59,200 bases of DNA from a virus. Shown piece after piece: positions 57,847 to 59,200 of this stretch; positions within the stretch are counted from its first letter, which is position 1, and each line of letters opens with the position of its first letter. The notes beneath the pieces were generated by a model that saw only the letters and a list, made by a program, of their open reading frames with translations, ran no database searches and was not told the DNA's origin. The stretch lies in IMG/VR virus record IMGVR_UViG_3300031857_000196, positions 1-59,200 of that record, one strand, 5' to 3'. Position numbers and translations under genes: made by a program.

Positions 57847-58791
57847 ATGAACGACGAATTTTTATTTACTGAACGACACAGGCCAAAATCTATTGAAGAG
57901 TGCATTTTACCTGAACAACTCAAAGAATATTTCACTGAAATAAAAGATTCTGGAAATGTCCCAAATCTTCTTTTATCTGGACCTTCAGGAACCGGAAAAA
58001 CCTCTGTTATCTTAGCTCTAGCTAATGAACTTAACCGAGATTTCATGAAGATCAATGGAAGTGAAGAGCGAAGTATTGATGTTATCCGAAATAAGGTTAA
58101 GTCATATGCTTCAACTATTTCCCTTTCTTCAACTGGGAAAAAATTTCTACTTATTGATGAAGCTGACAATCTTACTCATGATGCTCAACTTGCCTTAAGG
58201 GCTTTCATTGAAGATTTTCAATCCAATTGTGTTTTTATTTTTACATGCAATTATAAAAATCGTATTGACAAAGCTCTCTGTTCTAGATGTATCAATAAAG
58301 AATTTATTTTCCCAGTTGAAGAAAAACCAAAGATTCTTTCTAGATTCTTTAAGGTAGTTTGTTCAATTCTAGAGAATGAAAATCTTGAGTATGACCAAAA
58401 AATTGTTGCATCATTTGTTGGCAAATACTATCCAGATTTTAGGAGAACACTTCTAGAACTTCAGGGTTATGCAAGAAAAGGTTCAATTGACGTTGGTATT
58501 CTTGCAGTTTCTTCAGATGTCTCAGTTACTGAACTCTTTGAACATATCCGAAACAAAAATTATTCAAACGTCAGAAAATGGGTGATTGACAATATTGATA
58601 ATGACCCATCCATAACAATCAGAAGAATCTTTGATGAGTTATGGAAAAATGAAAAAATCGTTAAGACAACAATCCCTCCATGTGTTATACATCTGGGGAA
58701 ATATCAAGATCTTGCAACTCGTGTTGCAGATCAAGAAATCAATTTAATGGCATGTATTACTGAATTAATGTACGAACTTGAATGGAATTAA
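57847..58791 (+). CDS. 44: Clamp loader large subunit gp44
   Basis: 314 residues (T4 319). AAA+ ATPase that opens gp45 rings on DNA. Walker A LSGPSGTGKTSVILALA, Walker B KFLLIDEADNLTH, sensor 1 FIFTCNYKNRI and the SRC motif (CSRCINKEF) are intact. In T4 it follows gp45 directly; here three paralogue-family genes intervene. Confidence 0.95.
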   Translation: MNDEFLFTERHRPKSIEECILPEQLKEYFTEIKDSGNVPNLLLSGPSGTGKTSVILALANELNRDFMKINGSEERSIDVIRNKVKSYASTISLSSTGKKFLLIDEADNLTHDAQLALRAFIEDFQSNCVFIFTCNYKNRIDKALCSRCINKEFIFPVEEKPKILSRFFKVVCSILENENLEYDQKIVASFVGKYYPDFRRTLLELQGYARKGSIDVGILAVSSDVSVTELFEHIRNKNYSNVRKWVIDNIDNDPSITIRRIFDELWKNEKIVKTTIPPCVIHLGKYQDLATRVADQEINLMACITELMYELEWN

Positions 58792-58793
58792 TC

Positions 58794-59048
58794 ATGAACC
58801 GAAATCAATCTGAAGATCTTGCATCACTCGCAGAAGTCTTTTATGCTAATTTGAATGAAGATTCAACTTGGGATAATCCTTTTGGCTATCACAAATGGAA
58901 GCCTGATACAATTATGACAATTTTAGGTGAGGAACCTGAAGGACAATTTAGCGAACTTCATCAAGATTCTCTAACTGATGAACAACGTCAATACGCTTAT
59001 ATGCTCTATAAGAATCTCCCTAACTTTATTAGTAGCAGTCATGAGTGA
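58794..59048 (+). CDS. Hypothetical protein downstream of gp44 (84 aa)
   Basis: ATG 58794 (MNRNQSEDLASLAEVFYANL) follows the gp44 stop by two bases; an earlier in-frame ATG lies inside gp44. NEDSTWDNPFGYHKWKPDTI and a helical C terminus. Similar small genes sit between gp44 and gp62 of cyanophages; it does not look like gp62 itself. Confidence 0.6.
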   Translation: MNRNQSEDLASLAEVFYANLNEDSTWDNPFGYHKWKPDTIMTILGEEPEGQFSELHQDSLTDEQRQYAYMLYKNLPNFISSSHE

Positions 59049-59200
59049 AAACCCGCTTAATCAAGACATGAATGCCTCAAGATGGGCAATGGAATTTCAT
59101 TCCATTCATGGTGGTGATGAAGAATTAATGAGAACTTGGTTTGCAAATGCAACTATGTGTGACTGGGATAATCATTTTCGGGTCACAAACCCATATGAAA
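59041..59200 (+). CDS. Hypothetical protein, 3' end outside window
   Basis: ATG 59041 overlaps the previous stop by eight bases; 53 residues visible, beginning MSENPLNQDMNASRWAMEFH and containing MRTWFANATMCDWDNHF. A start NPLN-DMNA-RWA is familiar from cyanophage genes near gp62. Function unknown. Confidence 0.5.
   Translation, partial: MSENPLNQDMNASRWAMEFHSIHGGDEELMRTWFANATMCDWDNHFRVTNPYE

Noticed and set aside
58794-59048. Clamp loader small subunit gp62 directly after gp44
   Set aside because: Length and sequence do not resemble gp62; cyanophages often have small unknown genes between 44 and 62.
1-59200. tRNA genes to accompany the AspRS
   Set aside because: No cloverleaf-like sequence was noticed in the intergenic parts; a tRNA scan would be decisive.

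Overview
The window is part of an AT-rich genome of a contractile-tailed, T4-like phage, most likely a cyanophage. The order neck - tail completion - small terminase - large terminase - sheath - tube - portal - core - prohead protease - scaffold - major capsid, and later uvsY - uvsW - gp55 - gp47 - gp46 - gp45 - gp44, is that of T4-like cyanophages. Several accessory proteins (a GWCD.DG.CW C-terminal domain, a DUF3110-like protein between genes 47 and 46, a cyanobacterial-type AspRS, a PEP-CTERM-like secreted protein) point to a cyanobacterial host. The host assignment is inference; no host sequence is present.

Layout. (1) Bases 1-21943, plus strand: virion morphogenesis genes, most units preceded by a T4-type late promoter (CTAAATA or ATAAATA). 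A small minus-strand cassette (4742-5696) interrupts it just before the large terminase gene, which itself carries a class 3 intein with a homing endonuclease. The tail-fibre gene and its 3' neighbour (16620-18480) are a GC-rich, host-like patch. (2) 21967-23871: terminator, GIY-YIG homing endonuclease, and a C5-cytosine methyltransferase broken by one in-frame amber codon. (3) 23956-45651, minus strand: about 50 mostly small, tightly packed genes, many with ATGA overlaps. Recognisable ones are aspartyl-tRNA synthetase, a NADAR-domain protein, a ParB-like protein, an ATP-dependent DNA ligase, a terminase-like ATPase without nuclease domain, and ribbon-helix-helix (RHH) proteins. (4) 45758-49427: a pair of 111-base inverted repeats flanks a plus-strand block with uvsY and uvsW; sigma70-like promoters point outward beyond each arm. 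(5) 49506 to the end, plus strand: small RHH and membrane proteins, a host-like secreted protein, the late sigma factor gp55, gp47/gp46 recombination nuclease, the gp45 clamp and gp44 clamp loader.

Three kinds of promoter can be separated. There are sigma70-like TTGACA-N16/17-TATNNT sites, T4-type late boxes before virion genes, and a third class, apparently undescribed: a box ending in ACTGGCACA, then 28-30 (mostly 29) bases, then a TANNNT -10 element, with a start codon 20-36 bases further on. I find eight copies (one degenerate), all before non-structural genes including the replication operon, so they behave like an activator-dependent middle promoter set.

The second apparently new system is a family of seven paralogous genes (27699-28824 three copies, 42795 one copy, 56490-57840 three copies). 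They share a near-identical N terminus (FLGPNWKxVLNFWxYLDTLS) and a conserved C terminus (ELIGSHNLE...FLPLFLN) around a hypervariable centre, are joined by ATGA overlaps, and in one place separate gp45 from gp44. Their function is unknown. No tRNA, rRNA or CRISPR array was recognised.
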